Source: Chelatococcus caeni
Lineage (GTDB): Bacteria > Pseudomonadota > Alphaproteobacteria > Rhizobiales > Beijerinckiaceae
Assembly (NCBI RefSeq): GCF_014196925.1
Contig: NZ_JACIEN010000003.1
Span: 248,001-312,000, forward strand
Direction of reading: 5' to 3'
DNA: 64,000 nucleotides
The notes below the pieces were generated by a model. It saw nothing but the letters and a program-made list of their open reading frames with translations, ran no database searches and was not told where the DNA came from. How positions within the stretch are numbered: position 1 is the first letter of the stretch; every line of letters starts with the position of its first letter. Shown here in pieces: positions 17,210 to 26,800 of the stretch. Made by a program: the position numbers and the translations under genes.

Positions 17210-18313
17210 ATGAGCAAGGACAAGGGCAACGCCATGCGGAGCGACCGCCGCCGGCTCCTCGCCGGCAGCGGCCTTATGGCCGTCGGCATCCTGTCGGCCC
17301 CAGCCGTCGTGCGGGCCGAGACACGCCGGCGCTGGCGCATGGCCACCTCCTGGCCGCGCAACCTGCCCGGCCCCGGCATCTCGGCCCAGCGCCTCGCCGA
17401 CCGCATCGGCGCCGCCAGCGGCGGGCGCCTCGTGATCGATGTCTTCGCCGCCGGCGAGATCGTGCCCGCCTTCGAGGTCTTCGACGCCGTGGCGGGCGGC
17501 GTGGTGGAGATGGCCCACACGGCCGCCTTCTACTGGCAGGGCAAGATGCCGGCTGCCGTCTTCTTCACCAGCGTGCCCTTCGGCCTCGGGCCGATCGAGC
17601 ATCTGGCCTGGATCGAGATCGGCGGCGGCCAGGCGCTGTGGGACGAGCTCTATGCCCCCTCCGGCGTGCGCGCCTTCCTCGCGGGCAACACCGGCCCCTC
17701 GATGGGCGGCTGGTTCCGCAGGGCGATCGACAGCCCCGACGACCTCAACGGCCTGCGCATCCGCGTCCAGGGCCTCGGCGGCGAGGTCTTCCGCCGCCTC
17801 GGCGCGACGCCCGTGACGCTGCCGCCCGGCGAGATCGCGACCAGCCTGTCGACCGGGGCCATCGATGCGGTGGAATTCCTCGCCCCGTCGAGCGACCTTG
17901 CCCTCGGGCTGCACCGGGCCACGCAGCTCTATTACGCGCCGGGCTTCAACAAGCCGAACGGCGCCGGCGAGTGCCTCATCTCCCTGAAGGCGTGGAACGA
18001 CCTGCCCGACGATCTCCGCGCCATCGTCCGCGATGCCTGCCGCGCCGAACATGCCGAGGCCCTGGCCGACGCCGCGCGCCTCAACGGCGAGGCGCTCAAG
18101 GTGCTCGTCGAGCGGCACGGCGTGCGCACGCCGCTGTTCCCCAAGCCGGTGCTCGATGCGGCGCGCGATGCGGCCGGCGACATCCTCGCCAGCATCGCTG
18201 CGACGAGCCCGCTCGCCGGCAGGATCGCCCAGAGCTACGCCGCCGCGCAGGAAGGCGGCCGCGCCTGGGCCGGCCTTGCCGCCGGCATGGCAGCAGCACT
18301 CGCGACGCACTGA
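17210..18313 (+). CDS. TRAP transporter substrate-binding protein (DctP/TakP-like), Tat signal, 367 aa
   Basis: Periplasmic solute receptor. The N terminus SDRRRLLAGSG..LSAPAVVRA is a twin-arginine signal peptide. The mature start RRWRMATSWPRNLPGPG and the segment GNTGPSMGGWFRRAI with the conserved Arg resemble TakP-type receptors for 2-oxoacids (inference from family pattern). No DctQ or DctM membrane genes are nearby, so partners must be elsewhere. It starts 2 nt after thiD and so probably belongs to the thi transcript. ATG at 17234 is an alternative start nearer the Tat motif. Confidence 0.85.
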   Translation: MSKDKGNAMRSDRRRLLAGSGLMAVGILSAPAVVRAETRRRWRMATSWPRNLPGPGISAQRLADRIGAASGGRLVIDVFAAGEIVPAFEVFDAVAGGVVEMAHTAAFYWQGKMPAAVFFTSVPFGLGPIEHLAWIEIGGGQALWDELYAPSGVRAFLAGNTGPSMGGWFRRAIDSPDDLNGLRIRVQGLGGEVFRRLGATPVTLPPGEIATSLSTGAIDAVEFLAPSSDLALGLHRATQLYYAPGFNKPNGAGECLISLKAWNDLPDDLRAIVRDACRAEHAEALADAARLNGEALKVLVERHGVRTPLFPKPVLDAARDAAGDILASIAATSPLAGRIAQSYAAAQEGGRAWAGLAAGMAAALATH

Positions 18314-18432
18314 TCACCCACACGTTGACGGCCCGGATGCAGTCGGCGCTTGATCCGCCGCCTCCGGTCGGCCACATTGCGTCCGACCTTTCAAACATCC
18401 GTCCGCTTTAGCGGAACGCAAGGACCTGTCGC

Positions 18433-19050
18433 ATGGCCGTCGAAGGCAAGGATCGCAGCAAGGCTCTGGAGGCTGGCGCCCAGATACTCTCGGGCCAGCT
18501 CGGCAAGACGGTGCAGCGCCTGCGCAAGGCCTACAACTTGTCGCTGTCGGAGCTCGCCGAGCAGTCCGGCGTCGCCAAGTCGATCATCAGCCAGATCGAG
18601 CGCAACGAGACCAACCCGACGCTCGCCACCATCTGGCGTTTGAGCCAGGCGCTCGACATCTCCATCGACCGCGTGCTGTCGAGCGCCGACGACGAACCCT
18701 TCATCCAGAAGTCCTCCCGCGCCGACACGCCCATCCTCGTCTCCGATGACGGCAAGATGCGGCTCGCCATCATCGGCTGGATCAAGACGGTGGAATGGCT
18801 GCAGTGGTACGACGTGCAGGCGGAGCCTGGCGCCGTTCTCGACTCGGACAGCCACCAGCGCGGCTCCGTCGAGTGCCTGTCCGTGCTCGAGGGCGAGTTC
18901 GAGGTCGAGGTTGGCGGCGTGGTGCAGCAGGCGAGGACCGGAGAGAGCCTGCGCTACCGCTGCGACCGGCCGCATACCGTGCGCTGCATCGGCAACGCCC
19001 CCGGCCGTGCGGTGATGGTCTGTATCCTCAAGGCCGCGGTGATGGACTGA
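18433..19050 (+). CDS. XRE-family regulator with C-terminal cupin domain, 205 aa
   Basis: Residues ~24-80 form a helix-turn-helix of the XRE/Cro type (LRKAYNLSLSELAEQSGVAKSII in parts, then SQIERNETNPTLATIWRLSQAL). Residues ~120-195 form a cupin sensor (HQRGSVECLSVLEGEFEVEVGG, then RPHTVRCIG). This class usually controls a neighbouring amino-acid, polyamine or carbon metabolism gene after binding a small ligand. The likely neighbours are the TRAP receptor upstream or the cytochrome pair downstream; the sequence does not decide. A run of GC-rich dyads follows the stop. Confidence 0.88.
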   Translation: MAVEGKDRSKALEAGAQILSGQLGKTVQRLRKAYNLSLSELAEQSGVAKSIISQIERNETNPTLATIWRLSQALDISIDRVLSSADDEPFIQKSSRADTPILVSDDGKMRLAIIGWIKTVEWLQWYDVQAEPGAVLDSDSHQRGSVECLSVLEGEFEVEVGGVVQQARTGESLRYRCDRPHTVRCIGNAPGRAVMVCILKAAVMD

Positions 19051-19123
19051 GGGCGGGCGCACCCCGCCCGCGCGCTGCCGTTGCCATCAAGGCCTTCGAC
19101 CTCGTGCCGTCGCCGCGGCGTGG

Positions 19124-19146
19124 ATGCCCGCGACAAGCGCGGGCAT
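19124..19146. repeat. Intergenic palindrome (ATGCCCGCG-ACAAG-CGCGGGCAT)
   Basis: Nine-base perfect arms with a 5-nt spacer, inside the longer string TGGATGCCCGCGAC..GCGGGCATGACG. The same kind of element, with the words TGGATGCCCG and GGGCATGACG, is a familiar dispersed intergenic repeat in Hyphomicrobiales genomes. Here it lies between two converging genes and may also stop transcription. Confidence 0.6.
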
Positions 19147-19175
19147 GACGGCTGCTCGATCGCGCCGGTCGGGAT

Positions 19176-20090
19176 TTACTGCGTCGCCTTGGGCCGCGGC
19201 GGCAACGACAGAAGATATTCCGCCATCGCCTCGCGGTCGGCCTGCGGCAGCTTCGCCGTGTTGCCGACGACCGGCGCCATGGTGGAGCCGACGGAGTCGA
19301 ACTCCGGCGTGAAGCCGCTCGTCAGGAGCTCGACCACCTCGCCCTTCGACCAGCTGCCGATGCCGTCGGGCGACGGCGTGATGTTGGGCACGGTGCCCTT
19401 GCCCTCCGGCGACGGACCGCCGGCGAAGCGCGCCTCTGCGACGATGCCGCCCAGGAAATTGCGCGGGCTGTGGCATTCGGCGCAGTGCCCCGGCCCCTCG
19501 ACGAGATAGGCCCCCCGGTTCCACGCCTCACTCCTGGACGTATCCGGCTGGAAGGCCTCCCCATCGAGGAAGGCGAGCTTCCACAGCCCGATGCCGCGGC
19601 GGATGTTGTAGGGGAAGGCAAGGTCGTGCGCCGGCGCCTCGCCCTCCACGGGCGCCAGCGTGCGGATGAAGGCGAACATGTCGCGCAGGTCCGCGGCCGT
19701 CATGCGCTGATAGGAGGTGTAGGGGAAGGCCGGATAATAGTGCTCGCCGTCGGGCGAGACACCCTGGCGCATGGCGCGGATGAAGTCCGCCTCGCTCCAG
19801 GCCCCGATGCCGTCGCGGGGATGCGGCGAGATGTTCGGCACATGGAAGGTGCCGAACGTCGTCTCGAGCGCATGGCCGCCGCCGAGGCGCAGCTTGTCGT
19901 CCTGCCCCGGCGTCGCATGGCAGGAGGTGCAGCCGCCGGCGTAGAACATCGCCTCGCCATTGGCGAGATCGGGCGCCCCGCCGGGCGCCTCGTCGGCCCC
20001 GGAGGCGGTCAGCGCCGGGCTCGTCGCGACCCAGAAGGCCCCGGCGCCGATGATCGCGAGCCCGACAACGGCCGAGAGCGCCCGCCGCAT
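19176..20090 (-). CDS. Di-haem cytochrome c, membrane-anchored, 304 aa
   Basis: Electron carrier facing the periplasm. An N-terminal hydrophobic segment (MRRALSAVVGLAIIGAGAFWV) is signal or anchor. Two haem sites are seen, CTSCH (~res 48) and CAECH (~res 195), with distal Met candidates in the following loops, and two cytochrome-c domains of the type found in alcohol/sugar dehydrogenase cytochrome subunits and related oxidases. No matching dehydrogenase lies next to it. Start 20090 follows TGAGGC and is 7 nt after the cytochrome c' stop, so the two form an operon. Confidence 0.87.
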   Translation of the reverse strand: MRRALSAVVGLAIIGAGAFWVATSPALTASGADEAPGGAPDLANGEAMFYAGGCTSCHATPGQDDKLRLGGGHALETTFGTFHVPNISPHPRDGIGAWSEADFIRAMRQGVSPDGEHYYPAFPYTSYQRMTAADLRDMFAFIRTLAPVEGEAPAHDLAFPYNIRRGIGLWKLAFLDGEAFQPDTSRSEAWNRGAYLVEGPGHCAECHSPRNFLGGIVAEARFAGGPSPEGKGTVPNITPSPDGIGSWSKGEVVELLTSGFTPEFDSVGSTMAPVVGNTAKLPQADREAMAEYLLSLPPRPKATQ

Positions 20091-20097
20091 GCCAGCC

Positions 20098-20532
20098 TCA
20101 GTTCTTCTTGATGCGGAAGGTCTCGTGGCAGCCGCCGCAGTTCTTGGTGACGGTGCCGAACGCGACCTTGAAGCTGTCGAGGTCGCTGGTCGACGACAGG
20201 CCTTGCTGCGCATCCGCCTCGAACTTGGCGAAGGCCGCCTTGAAGCCCGCATTGTCCTGCCACACCGCCGGCGCGGCCGTCGTCTCGCCCACGTCGCTGC
20301 CGGCGGGGAACAGCGTCACCGCCTTTTCCGCGACCGTGACGTAGGTCGTCAGCACCTGTCGCGCCTTCTCGAGCTCGAACGGCGCCTCGCCCTTGGCGAT
20401 GGCAGCGCCCGTCCGCGTTGCGGCCCCCGCATCCTTCATCAGCTGCTGGCGCTGCCCGATGACGTTTTCCTGCGCCAGCGCGGCCGTGGCCCCGATCATG
20501 GCAACGGCGACAGCCGTAGCGATCAGCTTCAT
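20098..20532 (-). CDS. Cytochrome c'/c-556 type protein, 144 aa
   Basis: Small periplasmic four-helix cytochrome. Signal peptide MKLIATAVAVAMIGATAALA; mature part begins QENVIGQRQQLMKDAG, where the Met in the first helix is the usual sixth ligand of low-spin c-556. The haem motif CGGCH is near the C terminus (NCGGCHETFRIKKN), as expected for class II cytochromes c. Start 20532. First gene of the cytochrome pair. Confidence 0.9.
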   Translation of the reverse strand: MKLIATAVAVAMIGATAALAQENVIGQRQQLMKDAGAATRTGAAIAKGEAPFELEKARQVLTTYVTVAEKAVTLFPAGSDVGETTAAPAVWQDNAGFKAAFAKFEADAQQGLSSTSDLDSFKVAFGTVTKNCGGCHETFRIKKN

Positions 20533-20686
20533 GCGTCCTGTCTCCCTCGTCCAAACGATTCGCCAGCAGTCAGCCCGCCAGACTCGGCGGATAGAAAGCG
20601 CATGCTCTGGACTCGTTCCAATGACGAGGTCGTGAACGGGCGGCGTTCTCCCCGCCCGTTTCAGCTGATGGCTTTCCCAAATCCCG

Positions 20687-20820
20687 GTGTCGAGCATCTC
20701 GTCCGAGGCGGTGGTCGCAATCTCAAAGCGCCTCATCGAGGCGGTCAGCGGCGAGGCGGTTTCTGCCAGAGCCATCTCGGAAACGTGACGGTTGCCGGCG
20801 CTGGCGTGGCGCGGGCGGCG
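20687..20820 (+). pseudogene. Decayed fragment of an Mla auxiliary lipoprotein gene
   Basis: Translated on the plus strand, 20687-20767 gives VSSISSEAVVAISKRLIEAV and then SGEAVSA, which matches residues 138-164 of the lipoprotein encoded at 4610-5224 (VSSTSSEAVVEISARLIETV, SGRVVSA): 21 of 27 identical. An in-frame TGA follows at 20786-20788; after a frame change, VTVAGAGVARA parallels VPVAG..GAARA of the intact gene. There is no start, lipobox or upstream half, so it is a relic. Its end abuts the GyrI-like gene. Confidence 0.75.
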
Positions 20821-20821
20821 C

Positions 20822-21286
20822 TCAGCCAGCCAGGGGCAGGCAGATATCGGTCCGCAGTTCTTCCGGCGGTACGGTGGCCGGGTTGTTGAGATATTCGTCG
20901 AACGGGGCCCTTGCCGGACGTTCGCCGTGCTGCGGCAGCCATGTTTCAAGCAGCCATCGCGAGGCTTGCGGAACGAGGGAATAAGGTCCCTTCACCGCCA
21001 GCACGGCATGGCGTCCGCCAGGGATCTCGCGGACCGTGACGACGCCGTCGCCCTCCGCATCCGGGCCGACATACATCGCGGCATCGCAGCGCAGACGATC
21101 CGCCGGCACGCATGCGGGATCGTCGTGATAGATGCTGAAAACGCGAAGGTTGGCCGGGATAGGGCCACGTGCGTGGGCCCACGCCCAGAGCTGGTCGAAG
21201 GCGGAACCGGCAGCTTCGTAAGGGCCGACGTGGCGGATGGATACGACCCTGACCGGCGCAAGCTCGCGAATGTGGACTGGGTACAT
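20822..21286 (-). CDS. GyrI-like (SbmC/AraC effector-binding) domain protein, 154 aa
   Basis: Stand-alone GyrI-like small-molecule-binding domain. The start MYPVHIRELAPVRVVSIRHV (sequence pattern ..RVVSIRHVGPYEAAGSAFDQLW) and the central VFSIYHDDPACVPADRLRCDAAM are hallmark segments of this family, which includes the E. coli DNA gyrase inhibitor SbmC/GyrI and the ligand domains of AraC/MerR regulators. There is no DNA-binding domain. Function unknown. The gene sits exactly between two gene relics (20687-20820 and 21427-21516). Confidence 0.88.
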   Translation of the reverse strand: MYPVHIRELAPVRVVSIRHVGPYEAAGSAFDQLWAWAHARGPIPANLRVFSIYHDDPACVPADRLRCDAAMYVGPDAEGDGVVTVREIPGGRHAVLAVKGPYSLVPQASRWLLETWLPQHGERPARAPFDEYLNNPATVPPEELRTDICLPLAG

Positions 21287-21426
21287 GATGATGCCTTTGG
21301 GAGATTGGGCGACGCAAGCGCATCCCGTACGGCGGAAAGATTACGGGAGCCGTACCACGCCCGTCGCCATGCCTGCCGCCGGATCCCTGGCGCAGCTGGG
21401 CGGTGCCGACGAGCGGGCAGCCCGCC

Positions 21427-21516
21427 CCGGCGCGCCGTGACGATCAGGTTCGCCTGGAAGCGCACGGCGGCGAGGCCGCCCCTGTCGTCGATCGGGCCGA
21501 TGGCTCCGAGGCCGGA
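21427..21516 (-). pseudogene. Decayed fragment of a GNAT acetyltransferase gene
   Basis: Read on the minus strand, these 30 codons give SGLGAIGPIDD...ANLIVTARR, matching residues 27-56 of the GNAT enzyme at 3509-3934 (SGLGAIRPVDD...ADLIVTARR): 19 of 30 identical, with the DNA also clearly alignable (e.g. CTGATCGTCACGGCGCGCC against CTCATCGTCACGGCGCGCC). The acetyl-CoA loop and the rest of the fold are missing. It begins 4 nt after the stop codon of the molybdopterin subunit gene. A remnant, not an expressed gene. Confidence 0.7.
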
Positions 21517-21520
21517 AACC

Positions 21521-23836
21521 TCACGCCGCCCGCTTCGCCTCGGCCTCGCGGATGGCCGCGAAGATGCGGTCGGGCGTTGCCGGCATGTCGATATGCGCGA
21601 TGCCGTGGGCCCGGTGGAGCGCGTCGACCACCGCATTCATCGTCGCGGGCGTCGCGCCGATGGCGCCGGCCTCGCCTGCGCCCTTCATGCCCATCACATT
21701 CGTCGTCGACGGCACGTTGCGCGTCTCGAAGGTGAAGGACGGCAGGTCGTCGGCCCGCGGCAGGCGATAGTCCATGAGCGAGGCGGTGACGAGCTGGCCG
21801 CCCTCGTCATAGACGACGCGCTCGTGCAGCGCCTGACCGATGCCCTGAACGGCGCCGCCATGCACCTGCCCGGCGAGCAGCAGCGGGTTCAGCGTGACGC
21901 CGAAATCGTCGACGACCGTGTAGCGCGCGATGGTGACCGTGCCCGTATCGGGGTCGACCTCCACCTCGGCGACATGGGTGCCGTTGGGATAGGTGTCGGC
22001 CGGAGGCGTCCAGTCCTCGCGCGCCTTGAGCATGTCCGCGCTCGCACCGGGCAGCTTCGCGACCTCGGCGAAGGAGAGGCTGCGGTCGGTGCCGGCGATG
22101 CGCACGCCACCGGCGGCGATCTCGAGATCCGCCGGCCCCGCCTCCAGCGCTTCGGAGGCGAGCTGCTTGAGCTTCTCGACGAGGCTGACCGAGGCCTTCC
22201 GCACCGCGGCGCCGCCGACGGGGATGGAGCGCGAGCCGCCCGTGCCGCTGCCGGTCGCGATGGCGTCCGTATCACCCTGGAGGACGCGGATCCTGTCCAT
22301 CGGCAGGTCGAGCTGCTGCGAGGCGAGCTGGGCATAGGCCGTCAGGTGCCCCTGCCCCGTCGACTGGGTGCCGATCAGCACCGTCGCCGACCCGTCCTCC
22401 TCGATCCGCACCTCGGCGGCCTCGGGCCCGCCGCCGGCGCAGGCCTCGATATAGGAGGCCATGCCGATGCCGCGCAGCAGCCCCTTCTTGCGCGAGGCGC
22501 GGAGCCGCTCCTTGAAGCCGGCGGCGTCGGCCACCTCGAGCGCCCGGCGCAGATGCCCCTCGAACTCGCCGCTGTCGTAGACCCGGCCGGTCGAGGTCCT
22601 GTAGGGCATCTTCTCGGGCTTGATGAAGTTGAGCGCCCTCAGCGCCTCCGGCGCCTTGCCGATGGTGTGGGCGATGTAGTCGACGAAGCGCTCGATGGCA
22701 TAGGCGGCCTCGGGCCGGCCGGCCCCGCGATAGGCGTCCACCGGCACCGTGTTGGTGTAGATGCCGCGCACGCGCACGTCGATCGCCGGGATGTCATAGC
22801 AGCCCGGCGACATGGTCGCGCCCGCGGCAGGCACATAGGGCCCGAACTGCGAGGCATAGGCGCCGAGATCGGCCTTGAGGTCGACGCGCATGGCAAGGAA
22901 ACGGCCACGGCGGTCGAGCGCCATCTCGAGCGTCGTGACGTTGTCGCGCCCCTGCGTGTCGCCCAGGAAATGCTCGGAGCGCTCGGCCACCCAGCGCACG
23001 GGCCGCCCGAGCTGCTCGGCCGCGAACATCGTCAGCGGATATTCGCGATACATGAAGATCTTGGTGCCGAAGCCGCCGCCGACGTCCGGCGTGACGACGC
23101 GGATATTGCCGGGCTCGACCTTGAAGATGTGCCTCGCGAGAATGTCGCGGATGTCATGGCTGCCCTGGCTGCCGAGCGTCAGGGTCCAGCGGCTCTTGCC
23201 CGCATCATACTCGGCGAGGCAGGCGCGCGTTTCGAGATAATTGGCGACGAGGCGGTTGTTGACGAGCGTCAGCGAGACGACGCGGTCGGCCTTGGCAAAG
23301 GCCTTGTCGGTCTTCGCCTTGTCGCCGTGGTGCGTGTCGAAGGCGACGTTGCCCGGCACCTCGGGCCAGACCAGCGGCGCGCCCTCGGCGAGCGCGGCCT
23401 CCATGCCGACGGCGACCGGCAGCGGCTCCCAGTCGATGGCGAGCGCTTCCGCCGCATCCCGCCCGGCCGCTTCCGTCTCGGCCACGATGAAGGCCACGGC
23501 CTCGCCGATGTGGCGCACCGTATCCTTCGGCAGCACCGGGTTCGGCGGCAGCACCATGCGCTTGCCGTCGCTGTTCTTGACCGGGCCGAGGCAGGGGATG
23601 TCGCCGAGATGGGCGACGTCCTGCGCCGTGTAGACCGCGAGCACGCCGGGCATGGCGCGCACCTCGGCCACGTTCTCGATCGCGAAGCGCGCGTGGGCGT
23701 GCGGGCTGCGCACGACGACGGCGTGGGCCATGCCTTCGGCAGCGATGTCGGACGTGTAGCGTCCGGTCCCCGTCACGAAACGCGCGTCCTCGACGCGCCG
23801 CACTGCCTGCCCCACACCGAACTTCATCGCACGCAT
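21521..23836 (-). CDS. Xanthine dehydrogenase/CO dehydrogenase-family molybdopterin-binding subunit, 771 aa
   Basis: Large Mo-cofactor subunit of a hydroxylase. The N-terminal ald_Xan_dh domain (GTGRYTSDIAAEGMAHAVVV) is followed by the Mo-binding domain with VGGGFGTKI, DAYRGAGRPEAAY, GTQSTGQGH and, near the end, MGMKGAGEAGAIGA with the catalytic-type Glu. The AYRCSFR loop of form I CO dehydrogenase is absent, so it is not CoxL in the strict sense; substrate unknown. The expected 2Fe-2S and FAD subunits are not adjacent. It starts 28 nt after the RND pump gene on the same strand, behind AAAGGA. Confidence 0.88.
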   Translation of the reverse strand: MRAMKFGVGQAVRRVEDARFVTGTGRYTSDIAAEGMAHAVVVRSPHAHARFAIENVAEVRAMPGVLAVYTAQDVAHLGDIPCLGPVKNSDGKRMVLPPNPVLPKDTVRHIGEAVAFIVAETEAAGRDAAEALAIDWEPLPVAVGMEAALAEGAPLVWPEVPGNVAFDTHHGDKAKTDKAFAKADRVVSLTLVNNRLVANYLETRACLAEYDAGKSRWTLTLGSQGSHDIRDILARHIFKVEPGNIRVVTPDVGGGFGTKIFMYREYPLTMFAAEQLGRPVRWVAERSEHFLGDTQGRDNVTTLEMALDRRGRFLAMRVDLKADLGAYASQFGPYVPAAGATMSPGCYDIPAIDVRVRGIYTNTVPVDAYRGAGRPEAAYAIERFVDYIAHTIGKAPEALRALNFIKPEKMPYRTSTGRVYDSGEFEGHLRRALEVADAAGFKERLRASRKKGLLRGIGMASYIEACAGGGPEAAEVRIEEDGSATVLIGTQSTGQGHLTAYAQLASQQLDLPMDRIRVLQGDTDAIATGSGTGGSRSIPVGGAAVRKASVSLVEKLKQLASEALEAGPADLEIAAGGVRIAGTDRSLSFAEVAKLPGASADMLKAREDWTPPADTYPNGTHVAEVEVDPDTGTVTIARYTVVDDFGVTLNPLLLAGQVHGGAVQGIGQALHERVVYDEGGQLVTASLMDYRLPRADDLPSFTFETRNVPSTTNVMGMKGAGEAGAIGATPATMNAVVDALHRAHGIAHIDMPATPDRIFAAIREAEAKRAA

Positions 23837-23864
23837 CGCATGGTCCTTTCGTCGGTCGTTTCGG

Positions 23865-26800
23865 TCAGCTGGCCTCGCCCCCCGCCGGCTGCGAGGCTTC
23901 CCTGAGGCCCCGGCGGCCGCCGCGCAGCGCGATCACGAGATAGCGCAGCACGATGTAGAAGACCGGAGTCAGGAAGAGGCCGAAGAACGTCACCCCCAGC
24001 ATACCCGAGAAGACGGCCGTGCCCAGTGCCTGGCGCATCTCGGCGCCGGGGCCGCTGGCGATGACGAGCGGCACGACGCCGAGAATGAAGGCGAAGGCCG
24101 TCATCAGGATGGGCCGCAGACGCAGGCGCGCCGCCTCCACCACCGCCTCCACGGGCTTCTTGCCCTGCTCCTCCGCCTGTTTGGCGAACTCGACGATGAG
24201 AATCGCGTTCTTCGCCGCAAGGCCGATGAGCACCACGAGGCCGATCTGCGTCAGGATGTTGTTGTCCATCCCCCGCAGCGTCACGCCGATCATGGCGGCC
24301 AGCACGCTCATCGGCACGATGAGCACGATGGCGAGCGGCAGGGCCCAGCTCTCGTACTGGGCGGCCAGCACCAGGAACACGAAGACGACGGCGAGCGCGA
24401 AGATGAAGATCGCCGTGTTGCCCGTCGCCTTCTCCTGGAAGGCAAGGTCCGTCCACTCGAAGCCGACGCCCGGCGGCACGGTGGTGTTCGTCACCTGCTC
24501 CATGGCATCGAGCGCCGCACCCGTCGACACGCCCGGCGCCGCGTCACCCTGCAGCGGCACGCTGGTGAACATGTTGTAGCGCTGGATCAGCACCGGTCCC
24601 GCGACGTCGCGGATCCGCACCAGCGAGCCGAGCGGCACGAGCGCCCCGTTGGCGCTGCGCACCTTCAGGCGCTCGATGTCCGACCGCTCGATGCGGAAAC
24701 GCTCGTCCGCCTGCACGCGCACCTGGTAGATGCGGCCGAAGGCATTGAAGTCGTTCGCATAGGCGGAGCCGAGGTTGATCTGCAGCGCCTCGAACACGTT
24801 CGCCAGCGGCACGTCGAGCATGCGCGCCTTGGTGCGGTCGATGTCGAGGTAGATCTGCGGCGTATTGGCCCCGAAGGTCGTGAACACGCGGGTCACGTTC
24901 GGGTTCTGGTTGGCCGCGATCATCACCTCCTGCGTCACCGCGAGCAGCTGCTCGATCCCGAGCCCGATGCGGTCCTGCAGCTGCAGCTTGAAGCCGCCGG
25001 CATTGCCGAGGCCCTGCACGGGCGGCGGCGGGATGGCGATGGTGAACGCCTCCTGGATCTGCTGCAGCTGGCCCATGAGCTGGCCGGCGATGGCATTGGC
25101 GTTGAGCCCCTGAGGCAGGCGCTCCTCGAAGGGGGTCAGCGTCGCGAAGATCACGGCCGAGTTCGAGTTGGTCGTGAAGGTGGCGCCGTTGAGGCCGACG
25201 ATGCCGACCGCATGCGCGACGCCCGGCACCTGCATGGCGATGTCGCTGGCGCGCTTGGCGACCGCATCCGTGCGCGACAGGGACGCGCCGTCCGGCAGCT
25301 GCAGCACGACGATGAGGTAGCCCTGGTCCTGCGCCGGAATGAAGCCCGTCGGCACGCGCTGGGTGATACCGACAGTCGCCGCGACGAGGCCGCCATAGAC
25401 GACGAGCGCCAGGGCGAGCACCGACTTGCGCCCGACCAGCCCGCGCACCGAGCGCGCATAGCCGGTGGAAGCCTTGTCGAAGCCCCGGTTGAAGCCGCCC
25501 GCGAGCCGGTTGCCGATGCGCGCGAGGAGCGAGCGCGGCTGGTGGTGCGGGTCGTGCGGCTTCAAGAGGAGCGCGCACAGGGCCGGCGACAGCGTCAACG
25601 AATTGAAGGCCGAGATGATCGTCGAGACGGCGATGGTCAGCGCGAACTGCTGATAGAAGCGCCCGGAAATGCCCGGGATGAACGCCGTCGGGATGAACAC
25701 CGCCGACAGCACCAGGGCGATCGAGACGAGCGCCGTGCCCACCTCGTCCATCGTCTCGTGCGCGGCATCGCGCGGCGACATGCCGAGGGCGATGTTGCGC
25801 TCGACGTTCTCGACCACGACGATGGCGTCGTCGACCACGATGCCGATGGCGAGAACGAGGCCGAACAGCGTCAGCGTGTTGAGCGAGAAGCCCATCAGCG
25901 CCATCACCGCGAAGGTGCCGACGAGCGACACCGGAATGGCAACGATGGGGATGATCGCCGTGCGCCACGACTGCAGGAAGACGACGACCACGATGATGAC
26001 GAGCAGGACGGCTTCAAAGAGGGTCTTGTAGACCTCGTTGACCGATGCCGCGATATATTCCGTCGGGTTGTAGACGATGGTGTAGTCGATGCCGGGCGGG
26101 AAATCCTTCTTGATCTCCTCCATCTTGGCGATGATGTCTTCCGACGCCTGCAAGGCATTGGTGCCCGGGCGCTGGAAGATGCCGATGGCCACGGCCTGCT
26201 TGTTGTCGAGATAGGAGTTCGTCACGTAATCGCGCGCGCCGAACTCCACCCGTGCCACGTCCTGCAGGCGCACCAGCCGCCCGCCCTCGCCCGCCTTGAC
26301 GATGATGTCGCGGAACTGGCGTACGTCGCTGAAGCGCCCCTGTGTCTGCACGGTGATCTGGAAAGCCTGGTCCGCCGGCGCCGGCTGCTGGCCGAGCGCG
26401 CCGCCCGAGACCTGCACGTTCTGCTCGCGCAGCGCCTGCACGATGTCGCCCGCCGACAGGCCGTAGGACGACAGGCGGTTGGGATCGAGCCAGACGCGCA
26501 GCGAATATTCGCGCACGCCGAAGACGGTAATGTCGCCGACACCTTCGACGCGCAGAAGCTGGTCACGCACCCGGATGAGGGCGTAGTTCGAGAGGTAGAG
26601 CTCGTCGAAGGTGTTGTCCGGCGACAGGAGGTGGACCACCATGAGGAAGTTCGGCGAGCTCTTGCGCGTCGTCACGCCGAGCTGGCGCACCTCTTCCGGC
26701 AGCCGCGGCAAGGCGACGGACACGCGGTTCTGCACGAGCACGTTCGCCTGGTCGAGATCGGTGCCGATGTTGAAGGTGATCGTGAGCTGCATCGTCCCGT

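Noticed and set aside
20792-23905. A 1,037-codon plus-strand open frame opposite the molybdopterin subunit gene
   Set aside because: Antisense shadow caused by GC-rich codon bias; the minus strand encodes a full family member, the plus frame has Arg/Asp/His-rich composition and no family motif.
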